NCBI RefSeq assembly: GCF_002078505.1
Contig: NZ_LUAV01000007.1
Coordinates: forward strand, 124,001-188,000
Length of the DNA: 64,000 nt
Direction: 5' to 3'
From: Ensifer aridi
GTDB lineage: Bacteria > Pseudomonadota > Alphaproteobacteria > Rhizobiales > Rhizobiaceae
This document shows positions 44,080 to 54,279 of this stretch, one piece after another. How positions within the stretch are numbered: position 1 is the first letter of the stretch; each line of letters opens with the position of its first letter. The notes under the pieces were generated by a model, which did no database searches, was not told the DNA's origin, and saw nothing but the letters and a program-made list of their open reading frames with translations. The position numbers were made by a program, and so were the translations under genes.

Positions 44080-45486
44080 TCAGCCCGTCGCCTTGATCTC
44101 TCCCATGCGGTTCCAGGCGTCGAGGCCGGCAATCTTGTAGGCTTCGGCGAGCGTCGGATAGTTGAAGGTGTTTTCGACGAAATATTCGACCGTGCCTTTG
44201 AGATTGAGCACCGCCTGGCCGATATGGACGAGCTCGGTCGCGCCTTCGCCGATGATATGCACGCCGAGCAAGCGCCGCGTCTTCAGCGAAAAGATCATTT
44301 TCAAAAGACCCGCGTCCAGTCCCATGATGTGCCCGCGCGAGGTCTCGCGGAACCGGGCAATGCCGCATTCGTAAGGGATCCCGCGCTCCTTGACCTCCTC
44401 TTCGGAGAGCCCACAGGTCGAGATTTCCGGTACGGCATAGATTCCGTAGGGGAAATACTTCTGCGGCTCCTTGGCGATCGCGCCGACCGCCACGCGTGCT
44501 GCGACGCGCCCCTGTTCCATGGAGGTTGAGGCGAGGCTAGGGAAGCCGACGACGTCGCCGGCAGCGTAGATGTTCGGGACCGTGGTCTGGAATGTCTCGG
44601 GGTTGACCTTGAGCCGCCCGCGGTTGTCGGCCTCGAGGCCGGCAGCGGGGAGATTGAGCGCATCCGTCGCGCCCATGCGGCCGGCGGCGAACAGCACCAT
44701 TTCCGTGGTGATCCTGCGGCCGTTGTCGAGCGTAAGCAGAACCTTACCGTCATCGAGCCGCTCCACCTTCTCCGCCTTCTGGCCGAGGTTGAGCTTCATG
44801 TTGCGGTCGCGCAACTGATAGGTGAAATCCTCGACGATCTCCTTGTCGATAAAATCCAGCATGGTCGACTTCGGGTCGATGACCGTGACCTGGGTGTCGA
44901 GCGCGCTGAAGATCGTGGCGTATTCGATTCCGACGACCCCGGCGCCGATCACCACTAGCGAGCGCGGCAGCTCTTTGATATCGAGCAATTCGTCGCTGTC
45001 GACGACCGTCTTGCCGTCGAAGGGGATGTAATCGGGGCGAAAGGGCTTCGTTCCGACGGCAAGCAGGATGCTGGCGCCGGAGACGAGCATGCTCTCGTCG
45101 TCGTCCTTGGTGATCTCGAGCGTGGTTGGGCCGACGAAGCTTGCCCGGCCGCGGATATGTTGCACGCGGTTTCGGGCAAACTGGTGCTCCAGTACCTCGA
45201 CTTCGTGGTTGAGGGTGATGATGAGACGCTGGCGCAGATCGTCGGCGCTGATCTCCTGCTTCACCCGGTAGGAGCGACCGTAGAAGCCGCGCTCGCGCCA
45301 GCCGGAAAGATTGAGCGCCGTCTCACGCAGCGTCTTGGAGGGGATGGTCCCGGTGTGCACCGAGACGCCGCCGACGCGCTTTCCCTGCTCGATCACGAGC
45401 ACCTTGTTGCCGAGTTTCGCGGCCTGGATGGCGCCCCGGCGCCCGGCGGGACCGCTGCCGACGACAATGAGATCGTACTGGTTCAT
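44080..45486 (-). CDS. sthA: Soluble (Si-specific) NAD(P) transhydrogenase
   Basis: 468-residue FAD flavoprotein of the disulfide reductase superfamily moving hydride between NADPH and NAD. The N-terminal FAD motif is VVGSGPAGRRGAIQAAKLG; the second dinucleotide motif is VIGAGVVGIEYA; AAGDVVGFPSLASTSMEQGR is conserved. The redox CxxxxC of dehydrogenase relatives is absent (the site reads VSVHTGTIPSK), as expected for SthA rather than a lipoamide dehydrogenase. AGGGGAAG precedes the ATG at 45486. Confidence 0.94.
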   Translation of the reverse strand: MNQYDLIVVGSGPAGRRGAIQAAKLGNKVLVIEQGKRVGGVSVHTGTIPSKTLRETALNLSGWRERGFYGRSYRVKQEISADDLRQRLIITLNHEVEVLEHQFARNRVQHIRGRASFVGPTTLEITKDDDESMLVSGASILLAVGTKPFRPDYIPFDGKTVVDSDELLDIKELPRSLVVIGAGVVGIEYATIFSALDTQVTVIDPKSTMLDFIDKEIVEDFTYQLRDRNMKLNLGQKAEKVERLDDGKVLLTLDNGRRITTEMVLFAAGRMGATDALNLPAAGLEADNRGRLKVNPETFQTTVPNIYAAGDVVGFPSLASTSMEQGRVAARVAVGAIAKEPQKYFPYGIYAVPEISTCGLSEEEVKERGIPYECGIARFRETSRGHIMGLDAGLLKMIFSLKTRRLLGVHIIGEGATELVHIGQAVLNLKGTVEYFVENTFNYPTLAEAYKIAGLDAWNRMGEIKATG

Positions 45487-45690
45487 GAACGCTTCCCCTG
45501 AGGCCTCGTGAGAATCGTTGTGCAATGCGGCAAATGTCGCGCAGCCGTATCTATACCGTCAACCGCACCGTTTCATGAAGTGCAATGCCGCAATGATCTG
45601 TCCTGGATGCGTCTGAAAGGAAATGCGGCTATGCTGATCACCGGAGGAACCGCTGTTTGCTCGGCGGCGAACGGTTGAGGATAGCGAGGC

Positions 45691-46743
45691 ATGGCGCTGG
45701 AGCGGACGGACGGCGACACATCAGGTGCGCAGCGCCTGCCAGAGGCCGAAAGCAAAGCGGTGCCGGGCGGCCGCCCCGGCGTCGTGGCGGCGGCCGTCTA
45801 TCAGGATGGGCGCCGCCTGCGCGACATCGAGGTCGAAGAGGCGGGAGAGTGGCGCAACCGTGAAAACGTCGTCATCTGGATCGGCCTGCATGAGCCCGAC
45901 CCCGCGCTTTTGCGGGAAGTGCAAAGGGAATTCGACCTGCATGATCTGGCGATCGAGGATGCCGGCAAGGCGCACCAGCGTCCGAAGCTCGAAATCTACG
46001 GCGACGCGATCTTCGTCGTAGCCCGCACGGCCCATATGGTCGGGGACGAGATCGCCTTCGGTGAGACCCACCTCTTCGTCGGTCGTGGCTACATCATCTC
46101 CGTGCGCCACGGCGCGTCCACCTCCTATATGGCGGTGAGACAGCGATGCGAGTCGTCGCCTGCCGCGCTTGCACATGGCGAGAACTACATCCTCTATTCC
46201 ATCCTCGACTTCATCGTCGACAATTATATGCCGGTGGTTGAGGCGATTCACGGGGAAGTTGAGGAGCTGGAAGACCGACTGTTGCGCTCGCGGTTAGACA
46301 AGACGGACATCGAGCGGCTCTATAAGCTGCGTCGCAATCTGCTGCGCCTGCGCACCGCGGTCGTGCCGCTGGTCGATGTTTGCCGGAGGCATGAGCATCT
46401 CGAATTGCCGGGCATGGACGCCGCAATGCAGCCGCTGTTCCGCGACGTCACCGATCACGTCCGCCGGGTTCAGGAGGATATCGACGCGCTTCGCGAAGTG
46501 CTTGCCTTCACCTTCGAGGCGAGCCTGATGATCGGCCAGTCCGAGCAGACGGAAATCTCGCGCAAGCTCGCGTCCTGGGCGGCGATTCTCGCCGTCCCGA
46601 CTGCGATCGCCGGCATTTATGGCATGAATTTCAACGAGATGCCCGAACTCAGATTTCGCTACGGCTATTTCGTCGTTCTGGCTGTGATCTTCGTGTTGTG
46701 CGCCACGCTCTATCGGCTCTTCCGGCGGGCGAGGTGGCTTTGA
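45691..46743 (+). CDS. corA: CorA-family magnesium/divalent cation transporter
   Basis: 350 residues. A long cytoplasmic domain with a coiled-coil (DRLLRSRLDKTDIERLYKLRRNLLRLR) leads to two C-terminal TM helices; the first ends with the YGMNF selectivity motif (about 310-314), the second is FVVLAVIFVLCATLY. CorA pentamers conduct Mg2+ and sometimes Co2+ or Ni2+. It is divergent from sthA across about 200 bp, and its stop lies 15 bp from the radC end. Confidence 0.94.
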   Translation: MALERTDGDTSGAQRLPEAESKAVPGGRPGVVAAAVYQDGRRLRDIEVEEAGEWRNRENVVIWIGLHEPDPALLREVQREFDLHDLAIEDAGKAHQRPKLEIYGDAIFVVARTAHMVGDEIAFGETHLFVGRGYIISVRHGASTSYMAVRQRCESSPAALAHGENYILYSILDFIVDNYMPVVEAIHGEVEELEDRLLRSRLDKTDIERLYKLRRNLLRLRTAVVPLVDVCRRHEHLELPGMDAAMQPLFRDVTDHVRRVQEDIDALREVLAFTFEASLMIGQSEQTEISRKLASWAAILAVPTAIAGIYGMNFNEMPELRFRYGYFVVLAVIFVLCATLYRLFRRARWL

Positions 46744-46758
46744 ACGGTACGCACCGAT

Positions 46759-47549
46759 CTAGAACAGCCGCAACCCCTTCATGCTGACATGTCCATCCTT
46801 GCCGATGATGACATGGTCGTGGACCGTGATGCCGAGCGGTTTCGCGGCCTCGGCGATCAGCTTGGTCTCTTGATATCCGCGCGCGACGGGGTCGGATCGC
46901 CGGAGGGATGGTTGTGCACCAAAATCAAGGCGGTGGCGGATAATTCCAGCGCCCGCTTGACGACCTCGCGCGGATAAACCGGGGTGTGGTCGATCGTGCC
47001 CTGCTGCTGCACTTCGTCGGCAATCAGCGAGTTGCGCTTGTCGAGGAACAGGATGCGGAACTGCTCCTTCGTCTCATGCGCCATCGCGGCGTGGCAATAG
47101 TCGATGACGGCGCTCCAGGACGACAGCACCTGCTTGTTGCGCAGGTCGCTCTTCAGCATACGTTGGGTCGCTGTTGCGATCAGCTTGAGATCGAGGGCGA
47201 CAGATTCCCCCACGCCCTTCACTTCCTGCAGCAAATTGAGCGGCGCCCCGAAGACGCCGGCAAGGGTCCCGAAACGGCTGAGCAGAGCCTTGGCGATCGG
47301 CTTGGTGTCGCGCCGGGGGATCAGGCGGAAGAGGATGAGTTCGAGGATCTCGTAATCCGCCAGCGCCTGATCGCCCTGTTCGCGATAACGCGCCCTCAAC
47401 CGGTCGCGATGGCCGTGGTAATGCGCCTCGGCCGAACGGTCGGGTGATGCTGACGCTTTGGCGCTGCGCGTCTTCTGTTGCGCAAAGAACTGCCGCTCGT
47501 CGGCGGATTGCTCAAGATCGGCTTCGATGGAGATCGGCGTCTTCGTCAC
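46759..47549 (-). pseudogene. radC: RadC-family JAMM protein gene broken by a single-base frameshift near its 3' end
   Basis: The frame from the GTG at 47549 encodes a normal RadC N-terminus, the helix-hairpin-helix region ([19 protein letters not shown]) and the JAMM metal motif ([15 protein letters not shown]), then shifts at about 46868-46872 and stops at 46857. The missing end is intact in the next frame: [25 protein letters not shown] through MKGLRLF, to a TAG at 46759. One lost base explains this (791 bp instead of 792). The catalytic His, His and Asp come before the break. The start overlaps the map stop (GTGA). Either a recent mutation or a sequencing error. Confidence 0.88.
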
Positions 47550-48385
47550 GCGTTGCCCAAGGCGCGAATGCCGGGCTTGAACAGACCGGCCGGTGAAAGC
47601 GTGAAAATTTCGCAGCCGTCCGCGGTCACGCCGACCGTATGCTCATACTGTGCCGAGAGCGAGCGGTCCCTCGTCACGGCCGTCCATCCGTCGGAAAGAA
47701 CCTTCACATGCGGCCGGCCGAGATTGATCATCGGCTCGATCGTGAAGATCATGCCCTCTTTAAGTTCCGGCCCCTCATTGGCATTGCCGTAGTGCAGGAT
47801 GTTGGGCGCGTCGTGGAAGAGCCGCCCGACTCCGTGACCGCAGAAATCGCGCACGACCGAGCAGCGCTCCGATTCCGCATAGGCCTGGATCGCCTCGCCG
47901 ATCGCGCCGGTGCGGGCGCCGGGTCGCACGGCGGCGATGCCGCGCATCAGACATTCATGCGTGACTTCGAGCAGGCGCTCGGCAGCACGCTTGATTTCAC
48001 CGACCGGATACATCCGGCTCGAATCGCCATGCCAGCCGTCGACCACATAGGTTACGTCGATGTTGACGATGTCGCCTTCGCGCAAGGGCTTGTCATTGGG
48101 GATGCCGTGGCAGACGACGTGATTGATCGACGTGCAGGAAGACTTCGTATAGCCGCGATAGTTCAAGGTTGCCGGCAGCGCGTCATGATCCATACCGAAC
48201 TCGAAGACGAAGCGGTCGATCTCTTCCGTCGTGACGCCCGGGCGTACACGTGTCACCAGCTCGTCCAGGCAACGCGCCGTCACCCGGCAGGCCTTGCGCA
48301 TGCCTTCAAATCCATCCGGGCCGTAGAGACGGATGACGCCGGTGTTCTTGTAAGGGGCAGCGCCGGCCTCGATGTAGGTTACCAT
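47546..48385 (-). CDS. map: Methionine aminopeptidase type I
   Basis: 279 residues. Metal ligands of type I MAP are in [20 protein letters not shown] (two Asp), [17 protein letters not shown] (His), FTIEPM (Glu) and YEHTVGVT (Glu). It removes N-terminal Met from nascent proteins. MVTYIEAG at 48385 is the family start; an ATG at 48418 overlaps the sfsA stop (ATGA) and would add 11 residues, possibly used for coupling. It lies in the phaC-sfsA-map-radC minus-strand series. Confidence 0.95.
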   Translation of the reverse strand: MVTYIEAGAAPYKNTGVIRLYGPDGFEGMRKACRVTARCLDELVTRVRPGVTTEEIDRFVFEFGMDHDALPATLNYRGYTKSSCTSINHVVCHGIPNDKPLREGDIVNIDVTYVVDGWHGDSSRMYPVGEIKRAAERLLEVTHECLMRGIAAVRPGARTGAIGEAIQAYAESERCSVVRDFCGHGVGRLFHDAPNILHYGNANEGPELKEGMIFTIEPMINLGRPHVKVLSDGWTAVTRDRSLSAQYEHTVGVTADGCEIFTLSPAGLFKPGIRALGNA

Positions 48386-48414
48386 TGCAACTCTTTCGTC
48401 GTTTCCGGCAGTTT

Positions 48415-49134
48415 TCATAGAACAGCGAGGACCGGTTCGTCCACTATCATCGGCCCCGCTGGCACGATTTGGGCGGGTGAGACGGCGCATCTGACGGCAT
48501 AGGCCTCGACCCCGCGCGCAATCGCCCGTTCGAATGCACGAGCATAAGCCGGATCGAGTTCGCGGCATATGCGGAACAAGGCGCAATCGTTCCTTTGAAC
48601 GAGATAGAGCATGATCGCCCGGTGACCCGCCTCCACCATGTCCCCCAGTTCTTCGAGGTGTTTCGCCCCGCGCTCTGTGGGGCTGTCCGGGAACTCCGCA
48701 AGCCCTCCAACGCGGCTGAAATGGACGTTCTTGACCTCGACATAGGCAAGGCCCTTCAGCGGATCGGCAAGGAGGATATCGACCCTGGAGTTTCGCCCGT
48801 ATCTCTGCTCGCGCCTAAGTGTTGAATAGCTGTCGAGATCGCTGACCTGTCCGGCGGCGATCGCTTCTTCGGCGATCCGGTTCGGCAGCCCGGTATTGAT
48901 GCCCACAAGCGTGCCGTCCGCTTCGACGATCTCCAGCATGTGGCGATATTTGCGCGTCGGACTGTCATGCTCCGAGAGCCAGATCGGCGATCCGGGCGCA
49001 GTCAGCCCGCGCATAGAGCCGGTATTCGGGCACGAGCCGGTAATCGGCGTGCCGTCGGCAAGGATAGCGTCGAAGAGGAAGCGCTTATAACGCTGAACGA
49101 GCGTGGCAGGGACGAGCGGACGGGAGAAATTCAC
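48415..49134 (-). CDS. sfsA: SfsA family protein (sugar fermentation stimulation protein)
   Basis: 239 residues. Family hallmarks are [35 protein letters not shown] (nuclease-like Glu-x-Lys) and [16 protein letters not shown]. SfsA proteins have a DNA-binding OB-type N-terminus and a PD-(D/E)XK-like core; the physiological role is unsettled. GTG start at 49134, 15 bp after the phaC stop. Confidence 0.93.
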   Translation of the reverse strand: MNFSRPLVPATLVQRYKRFLFDAILADGTPITGSCPNTGSMRGLTAPGSPIWLSEHDSPTRKYRHMLEIVEADGTLVGINTGLPNRIAEEAIAAGQVSDLDSYSTLRREQRYGRNSRVDILLADPLKGLAYVEVKNVHFSRVGGLAEFPDSPTERGAKHLEELGDMVEAGHRAIMLYLVQRNDCALFRICRELDPAYARAFERAIARGVEAYAVRCAVSPAQIVPAGPMIVDEPVLAVL

Positions 49135-49149
49135 TTCGCTTCCGTTGGT

Positions 49150-50994
49150 TCAAGCGCGCACGCGAACGAAAGAGCCGGGGGCATCCTCGAGCGAGTTGAG
49201 GGGACCGCCGGCTTTGCGGGCCGGCACGCGGCGCTTGTCGAGCCGTTCGACCCAGCTATGCCAATGGGGCCACCACGATCCCGGCGTTTCCTTGGCTTTT
49301 TCAATCCAGGCGTCCAGGTCGCCTTTGGCCGGCCCTCCCGTCCAAAACTGATATTTGCTCTTGGCCGGTGGATTGACGACTCCGGCGATATGGCCCGAGC
49401 CGGACAGGACGAACGTCACCTTGCCGCCGAAGCGACTGCTGCCGAGGAAAACGGATTTCGCCGGCGCGATGTGATCCTCCTTGGTCGCCAGATTGTAGAT
49501 GGGGATCTTGACGTCGCCGAGCGAGATCTTTTTGCCGGCAAGCACCATCTCGCCCGTCGAAAGCTTGTTCTCGAGGTAACAGTTGCGAAGATAGAAGGAG
49601 TGGTTTGCCGCGGGCATGCGGGTGCAATCGGAATTCCAGTACAAAAGGTCGAAGGGAAGGGGATCCTGACCCTTGAGGTAGTTGTTGACGAAATAGGGCC
49701 AGATGAGTTCCGAAGCCCTGAGCATATTGAAGGCGGTCGCCATCTTCGAGCCTTCGAGATAGCCCGTGGAGCTCATATTGGCCTCGACGTGGCGGATCTG
49801 ATCTTCATCTACGAAGACCTTGAGATCGCCGGCATAAGTAAAGTCCACCTGCGTCGTAAAGAGCGTCGCGGAGCGGATGCGATCGTCGCCTTCGGCGGCA
49901 TGGAGTGCGAGCGTTGCCGCAAGCAGCGTACCGCCGACGCAGTAGCCGATGGCGTTCACCTCACGCTCGCCGGTTGCCCGCTCGACGGTGTCGAGCGCGA
50001 AGCCGATGCCTTCGCGCGCATAGGCTTCCCAGTCCTTGTTGGCGTGCCGCTCGTCCGGGTTCACCCAGGAGATGACGAATACGGTGTGGCCCTGGTCGAC
50101 CGCCCACTTGATGAAGGATTTCTCCGGGTTGAGATCGAGGACGTAGAACTTGTTGATCCAGGGCGGGCAAATGAGCAGCGGCCGCTTCAGCACGGTCTCG
50201 GTGCTCGCTTCGTATTGGATGACCTGACAGACGTCGCTTTGCGCTATCACCTTGCCCGGAGTAATCGCAATGTTTTCGCCGATCGCGAACTTGCTCGTAT
50301 CCGTCTGTCTCAGCCGGAGGTCGCCGCGTCCGGCGGCGATGTCTTCGGCGAGCATCTGCATGCCTTTGACGAGATTGGCGCCGCTCGACGCCACGGTTTC
50401 CCGGTAGAGCTGCGGGTTGGTGGTGATGAAATTGGTCGGCGAGAGCGCGCTCGCTATCTGGCGCACATAGAATACCGCTTTGTGGCGGGTGTGCTCGTCA
50501 AGCCCCTCAGCGCCCTCGACCATGCGCTCCGCCCAATCGGACGTCACGAAGTAGGCCTGGCGGATGAAATCGAAGAAAGGATTCTTCACCCAGTCTTCGT
50601 CCGCGAAGCGCTTGTCGTTACGCTTGAGAATCTCCGGTTCCTCGACAATGTCGCCGGCCATACGGTGGACCGTTCGCGACCAGATGTCGAAGAAGCTACC
50701 CATGAGGTTTGTCTGCGCCTCGAGTGTCCGCCTCGGATCGGACAGCCAGTATTCGGAGACCTTTGAAAGCGTCTTCACCATGTCGGAGACGGGCTGGGCG
50801 AACGTGTGGGCTTTCTCGCCCGTCTCGCGCGGCGCTAGCCATGCGGACGCCGCCTTTCCCATTTGTTCGACCGCGCGAGCCATGTTGATGGCCAGGTTTT
50901 CGGGATCCTTGACGATGTAAGGCTCTACCGATTTCGGGTCAAAGCCGGCAAAACCGCCTTTGCCGGTGGTGTCCTCGGCCTTTTCCGCTGTCAC
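49150..50994 (-). CDS. phaC: Class I poly-3-hydroxyalkanoate (PHB) synthase
   Basis: 614 residues. The lipase-like box is GYCVGG (nucleophile Cys near residue 352), with the later Asp and the His of SGSGHIAGVVNPP completing the triad; CPPWINKFYVLDLNPEKS and WNSDCTRMPAANHSFYLRNCYLEN are class I signatures. It polymerises 3-hydroxybutyryl-CoA into storage granules; called phbC in S. meliloti. The GTG at 50994 has GGAGGACACC upstream. The granule-protein and precursor genes are not in this window. Confidence 0.96.
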   Translation of the reverse strand: MTAEKAEDTTGKGGFAGFDPKSVEPYIVKDPENLAINMARAVEQMGKAASAWLAPRETGEKAHTFAQPVSDMVKTLSKVSEYWLSDPRRTLEAQTNLMGSFFDIWSRTVHRMAGDIVEEPEILKRNDKRFADEDWVKNPFFDFIRQAYFVTSDWAERMVEGAEGLDEHTRHKAVFYVRQIASALSPTNFITTNPQLYRETVASSGANLVKGMQMLAEDIAAGRGDLRLRQTDTSKFAIGENIAITPGKVIAQSDVCQVIQYEASTETVLKRPLLICPPWINKFYVLDLNPEKSFIKWAVDQGHTVFVISWVNPDERHANKDWEAYAREGIGFALDTVERATGEREVNAIGYCVGGTLLAATLALHAAEGDDRIRSATLFTTQVDFTYAGDLKVFVDEDQIRHVEANMSSTGYLEGSKMATAFNMLRASELIWPYFVNNYLKGQDPLPFDLLYWNSDCTRMPAANHSFYLRNCYLENKLSTGEMVLAGKKISLGDVKIPIYNLATKEDHIAPAKSVFLGSSRFGGKVTFVLSGSGHIAGVVNPPAKSKYQFWTGGPAKGDLDAWIEKAKETPGSWWPHWHSWVERLDKRRVPARKAGGPLNSLEDAPGSFVRVRA

Positions 50995-51104
50995 CCGGTG
51001 TCCTCCACAGCATCTTGTTTGTTTTGCGTTTTTACATTCTGCCCGAAAATGATTACAAGGGCTAGCGCATCGTCGCGCCAGAGAAACAGGGGGTCATCGC
51101 CAGC

Positions 51105-51410
51105 ATGCTTGCCGTTGGAAAACAGCGTTCGCTTACCCGCATTTCCGGATTGATTTTCGCGATCGCGCTTGCCGGATGCAACTCGACGGCCGAGCTCGCC
51201 ACCTATCCTTCCGTATATGGGCAGAGGCCTGCTGCCATGCAGCAGATGACCGACGAGGAGGCGGTAAACATGCAGGAGCGGCTGACGGCGCTTGCCGGCC
51301 AACGCCGGTCCGGCGCCATCTCCGAAGCGGAATATCAGCGGCGACTGAAGGAACTGCAGTTACTGGCCGAGCGGCACGGCCCTGATGCGCTGAAAGAGAT
51401 CGAGAATTAG
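51105..51410 (+). CDS. Small lipoprotein with a SHOCT-like C-terminal segment
   Basis: 101 residues. A lipoprotein signal (FAIALAGC, Cys near residue 25) leads to a short mature chain whose C-terminus (LAGQRRSGAISEAEYQRRLKELQLLAERH) has the pattern of SHOCT helices (short C-terminal oligomerisation domain). No catalytic domain. It diverges from phaC across 110 bp; GGGGG lies before the ATG. Confidence 0.8.
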   Translation: MLAVGKQRSLTRISGLIFAIALAGCNSTAELATYPSVYGQRPAAMQQMTDEEAVNMQERLTALAGQRRSGAISEAEYQRRLKELQLLAERHGPDALKEIEN

Positions 51411-51535
51411 CGCTTGCCTTTCGCGTGATTTGGCCGCAAAGCGTTCAATGGCCGCTATGACGACCGTTCACCCCAGCGCATGCTCCGCGAATGCCGAACT
51501 GGCCCGCAAAAGCGTGCGCCAAACGAGGTCTGGAG

Positions 51536-52753
51536 ATGGAAGAGTTTCATAAAGTTCGGCGTTTGCCGCCCTATGTTTTCGAACAGGTCAACCGTTTGAA
51601 AGCAAGCGCGCGAGCCGCCGGCGCCGACATCATCGACCTCGGCATGGGCAATCCGGATCTTCCCACTCCGCAGTCGATCGTCGACAAGCTCTGCGAGGTC
51701 GTACAGGACCCGCGCACGCATCGTTATTCCTCGTCGAAGGGCATTCCGGGGCTGCGCCGCGCCCAGGCGGCCTATTACGCGCGCCGCTTCGGCGTCAAGC
51801 TCAATCCGGAGACGCAGGTCGTCGCCACGCTCGGCTCGAAGGAAGGCTTCGCCAACATGGCGCAGGCGATCACCGCGCCGGGCGATGTCGTCCTCTGCCC
51901 GAACCCCACCTATCCGATCCACGCCTTCGGCTTCCTGATGGCCGGCGGCGTCATACGCTCCATCTCGGTCGAGCCGGATGAGAGCTTCTTTCCGCCGCTC
52001 GAGCGGGCGGTTCGGCATTCGATCCCGAAGCCGCTGGCGCTTATCCTCAACTATCCGTCCAATCCGACGGCGCAGGTCGCGACGCTCGACTTCTATAAGG
52101 ACGTCGTCGCCTTCGCGAAGAAGCACGATATCATCGTGCTCTCGGATCTCGCTTATTCGGAGATCTACTTCAACGACGTCCCGCCGCCCTCGGTTCTGGA
52201 GGTGCCAGGCGCGATCGACGTGACGGTCGAATTCACGTCGATGTCGAAGACCTTCTCCATGCCCGGCTGGCGCATGGGCTTTGCCGTCGGCAATGAACGG
52301 CTGATCGCGGCCTTGGCGCGTGTGAAGTCCTATCTCGATTACGGCGCCTTCACACCGATCCAGGTCGCTGCGACACAAGCGCTTAATGGCGACGGCAGCG
52401 ACATCGCCGAAGTGCGAAACATTTACAGACGCCGCCGCGACGTGATGGTCGAGAGCTTCGGCAAGGCCGGCTTCGAGGTGCCTCCGCCCCCGGCAACGAT
52501 GTTCGCCTGGGCGAAGATCCCGGAGAAGTTCCGTCATTTGGGTTCGCTCGAATTCTCGAAGCTGCTCGTCGAAAAGGCGGATGTCGCGGTGGCGCCCGGC
52601 ATCGGCTTCGGTGAGCAGGGCGACGACTATGTGCGTCTGGCCCTCGTCGAGAACGAACATCGAATCCGCCAGGCGGCGCGCAACATCAAGCGCTTCCTGT
52701 CGACGGCGGAGGAGACGATGCACAACGTCGTCTCGCTCAACGCACACCGGTAG
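51536..52753 (+). CDS. PLP-dependent class I/II aminotransferase (AlaC/DapL-like)
   Basis: 405 residues of the aspartate aminotransferase fold. IIDLGMGNPDLPTP, NPTYPIHAFGF, LNYPSNPTAQ (conserved Asn), the Asp/Tyr of LSDLAYSEIYF, and the PLP lysine in SMSKTFSMPGWRMGF (about residue 237) are all present. It resembles glutamate-pyruvate aminotransferases of the AlaC type; the substrate is not certain. It lies upstream of hom on the same strand, so a role in amino-acid synthesis from aspartate or alanine is plausible. GAGGTCTGGAG precedes the ATG. Confidence 0.9.
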   Translation: MEEFHKVRRLPPYVFEQVNRLKASARAAGADIIDLGMGNPDLPTPQSIVDKLCEVVQDPRTHRYSSSKGIPGLRRAQAAYYARRFGVKLNPETQVVATLGSKEGFANMAQAITAPGDVVLCPNPTYPIHAFGFLMAGGVIRSISVEPDESFFPPLERAVRHSIPKPLALILNYPSNPTAQVATLDFYKDVVAFAKKHDIIVLSDLAYSEIYFNDVPPPSVLEVPGAIDVTVEFTSMSKTFSMPGWRMGFAVGNERLIAALARVKSYLDYGAFTPIQVAATQALNGDGSDIAEVRNIYRRRRDVMVESFGKAGFEVPPPPATMFAWAKIPEKFRHLGSLEFSKLLVEKADVAVAPGIGFGEQGDDYVRLALVENEHRIRQAARNIKRFLSTAEETMHNVVSLNAHR

Positions 52754-52777
52754 GGAACAGGTATTTCCGCACCAGTT

Positions 52778-52808
52778 GCCCCGCCGCATAAGGCGGGGCG
52801 CCTTCTAC
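52778..52808 (+). terminator. Probable terminator between the aminotransferase gene and hom
   Basis: 8 bp stem GCCCCGCC/GGCGGGGC (52778-52785 with 52792-52799) with a 6-base loop and a weak T-containing tail (GCCTTCT). It may only attenuate read-through into hom. Confidence 0.5.
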
Positions 52809-52824
52809 ATGTTAGGAACTTGCT

Positions 52825-54147
<1,323 letters not shown>

Positions 54148-54279
54148 GCGGGCTCTTTTGCATTAAAACTGTTGAGAAACCTCTCCGGCGCGCATCTTGT
54201 GGGCCGGAGCGTTCGGCCTGCCGGTTTTGCCGAACCGAAATCTTCGTTAAGAACGGGGGAATTTCGGCGGGCAGGCAGC

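Noticed and set aside
44080..45486. Dihydrolipoamide dehydrogenase as alternative to SthA
   Set aside because: The redox-active CxxxxC is absent, and the VSVHTGTIPSK site is typical of soluble transhydrogenase.
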